Source: Burkholderia sp. (GTDB taxonomy: Bacteria > Pseudomonadota > Gammaproteobacteria > Burkholderiales > Burkholderiaceae). From it: 8,963 nt of DNA. Within the stretch, counting starts at the first letter, position 1, and each line of letters opens with the position of its first letter. Where the stretch lies: the NCBI GenBank assembly GCA_028292565.1, contig JAQGMD010000457.1, forward strand, positions 1 to 8,963, read 5' to 3'. The notes under the pieces are model-generated. The model searched no databases. It was given only the letters and a program-made list of their open reading frames with translations, and was not told the origin of the DNA. Position numbers and translations under genes: made by a program. Below are positions 8,362-8,963 of the stretch, piece after piece.

Positions 8362-8860
8362 TTTCTTCCTCGCTGTCCGTTTCCGTCGTATCGTCGAGCT
8401 CGATCATCTTCTTCAGCAGGAAGGTCAGCGCCACACGCTCGGCGGGATTCAGGTTGCCGTAGGTTTGCTCGGAAATCTGCTCCACGAAGGGCACGGTTTT
8501 ATCGAGCAACGCCTGTCCCGTGCCTGTCAGAGTGACAAGAGTCTTGCGCCGGTCGTCCGGGTCGTGGGAAACCAGGATCAGCTTCCTGTGCTTCAGGCGT
8601 TCTATGATGCCCCGCACGGTTGCCTGGTCCACCGCCGTCGACTTGACGATTTCGCTGAGCGAGCATGACCCGTGGTCGCGTACCGCGCACAAGACGATGA
8701 ACTGTGCGGCCGTCAGTTGCGAATCCGAAATGTTCTGCTGAAAAATCGCCACGTGGCGCTGGTATGCGCGCCGCATCAGGTGCCCGACCTGCTCCGTAAA
8801 ATCGAAATCGTGCCGGGCCGCGTCGGCCTGCGCGGAACGTGCTTTTGCTGTCTTGGACAT
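8345..8860 (-). CDS. MarR-family transcriptional regulator (NicR/BpsR-like candidate)
   Basis: A 171-residue winged-helix repressor, normally a dimer that leaves DNA when it binds an aromatic ligand. The N-terminal helix is DFTEQVGHLMRRAYQRHVAIFQQ (20-42). The helix-turn-helix spans about 67-91 (SLSEIVKSTAVDQATVRGIIERL), and the wing DPDDRRKTLVTLT is at 100-112, with D102 and R104 as in all MarR proteins. A C-terminal dimerisation helix NPAERVALTFLLKKM is followed by an acidic tail. MarR regulators NicR (Pseudomonas) and BpsR (Bordetella) control nicotinate degradation and respond to 6-hydroxynicotinate. The nearby NicC-like gene makes that role plausible here, but orthology is inference. The ATG at 8860 has only a weak ribosome site. 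The promoter is predicted at 8895-8922. Its target is probably the AGYGY-N2-RCRCT dyad seen three times nearby. Confidence 0.9.
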   Translation of the reverse strand: MSKTAKARSAQADAARHDFDFTEQVGHLMRRAYQRHVAIFQQNISDSQLTAAQFIVLCAVRDHGSCSLSEIVKSTAVDQATVRGIIERLKHRKLILVSHDPDDRRKTLVTLTGTGQALLDKTVPFVEQISEQTYGNLNPAERVALTFLLKKMIELDDTTETDSEEEINPPD

Positions 8861-8894
8861 ATGATCCCGTTGTCGATGTGTGTTCGTAACGCGA

Positions 8895-8922
8895 AGTATA
8901 CCGCTGCAACGGCGTACCTCAA
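8895..8922 (-). promoter_or_regulatory. Predicted sigma70 promoter of the MarR gene
   Basis: On the - strand, TTGAGG (8917-8922) and TATACT (8895-8900) lie 16 bases apart, giving a start near 8888 and a leader of about 28 bases. A small dyad TTCG-N5-CGAA (8883-8895) overlaps this start and might serve autoregulation, but it does not match the shared operator pattern. Confidence 0.55.
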
Positions 8923-8947
8923 ACGTCTTGCGCGGTCGTCAAAAAAG

Positions 8948-8959
8948 AGCGTACGCACT
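8948..8959. promoter_or_regulatory. Operator-like dyad O3 at the window edge
   Basis: AGCGT, AC, GCACT fit AGYGY-N2-RCRCT, preceded by A6 and followed by ATAA as the window ends. The same CTATAA follows O2. It lies about 65 bases upstream of the predicted MarR start of transcription, which is far for autorepression, so it more likely serves a divergent + strand gene beyond the window. This copy is less symmetric than O1 and O2. Confidence 0.5.
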
Positions 8960-8963
8960 ATAA

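Overview
The window is ordinary dense bacterial chromosome: high GC in the genes, AT-rich intergenic control regions, and no RNA genes, insertion sequences or CRISPR array that I can see. The protein types and the MarR/NicC-type pairing suggest a betaproteobacterium of the Burkholderiales (Oxalobacteraceae- or Alcaligenaceae-like). That assignment is inference from protein character, not a search. The content looks like an accessory catabolic locus for an aromatic or N-heteroaromatic carboxylic acid.

Left block (1-5719, all + strand): a tightly packed operon. In order it holds the C-terminal part of a periplasmic substrate-binding protein, two ABC ATPases (UrtD/LivG-like and UrtE/LivF-like), two membrane permeases (UrtB/LivH-like and UrtC/LivM-like), and an acyl-CoA synthetase of the feruloyl-CoA synthase type. 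Gaps are 12, -7, 71, 1 and -4 bases. The 71-base gap carries a hairpin. The likely logic is high-affinity import of an organic acid followed by CoA activation.

Middle block (5739-6884, - strand): a flavin monooxygenase very like 6-hydroxynicotinate 3-monooxygenase (NicC), convergent with the operon. The two stop codons lie in opposite arms of one perfect 13-bp palindrome.

Right block: a 232-base divergent control region (6885-7116), a CynX/NimT-type MFS transporter (+), and a MarR-family regulator (-) whose end overlaps the transporter's end by 17 bases. The control region has a good sigma70-type promoter in each direction, and each is overlaid by a dyad of the form AGYGY-N2-RCRCT. A third copy lies upstream of the MarR gene at the right edge of the window. 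I infer that the MarR protein represses the monooxygenase and MFS genes, and probably a further gene beyond the right edge, in the way NicR/BpsR control nicotinate genes. The most interesting points are this unannotated regulon signature and the combination of an ABC importer, a CoA ligase and a NicC-type decarboxylating hydroxylase in one locus.
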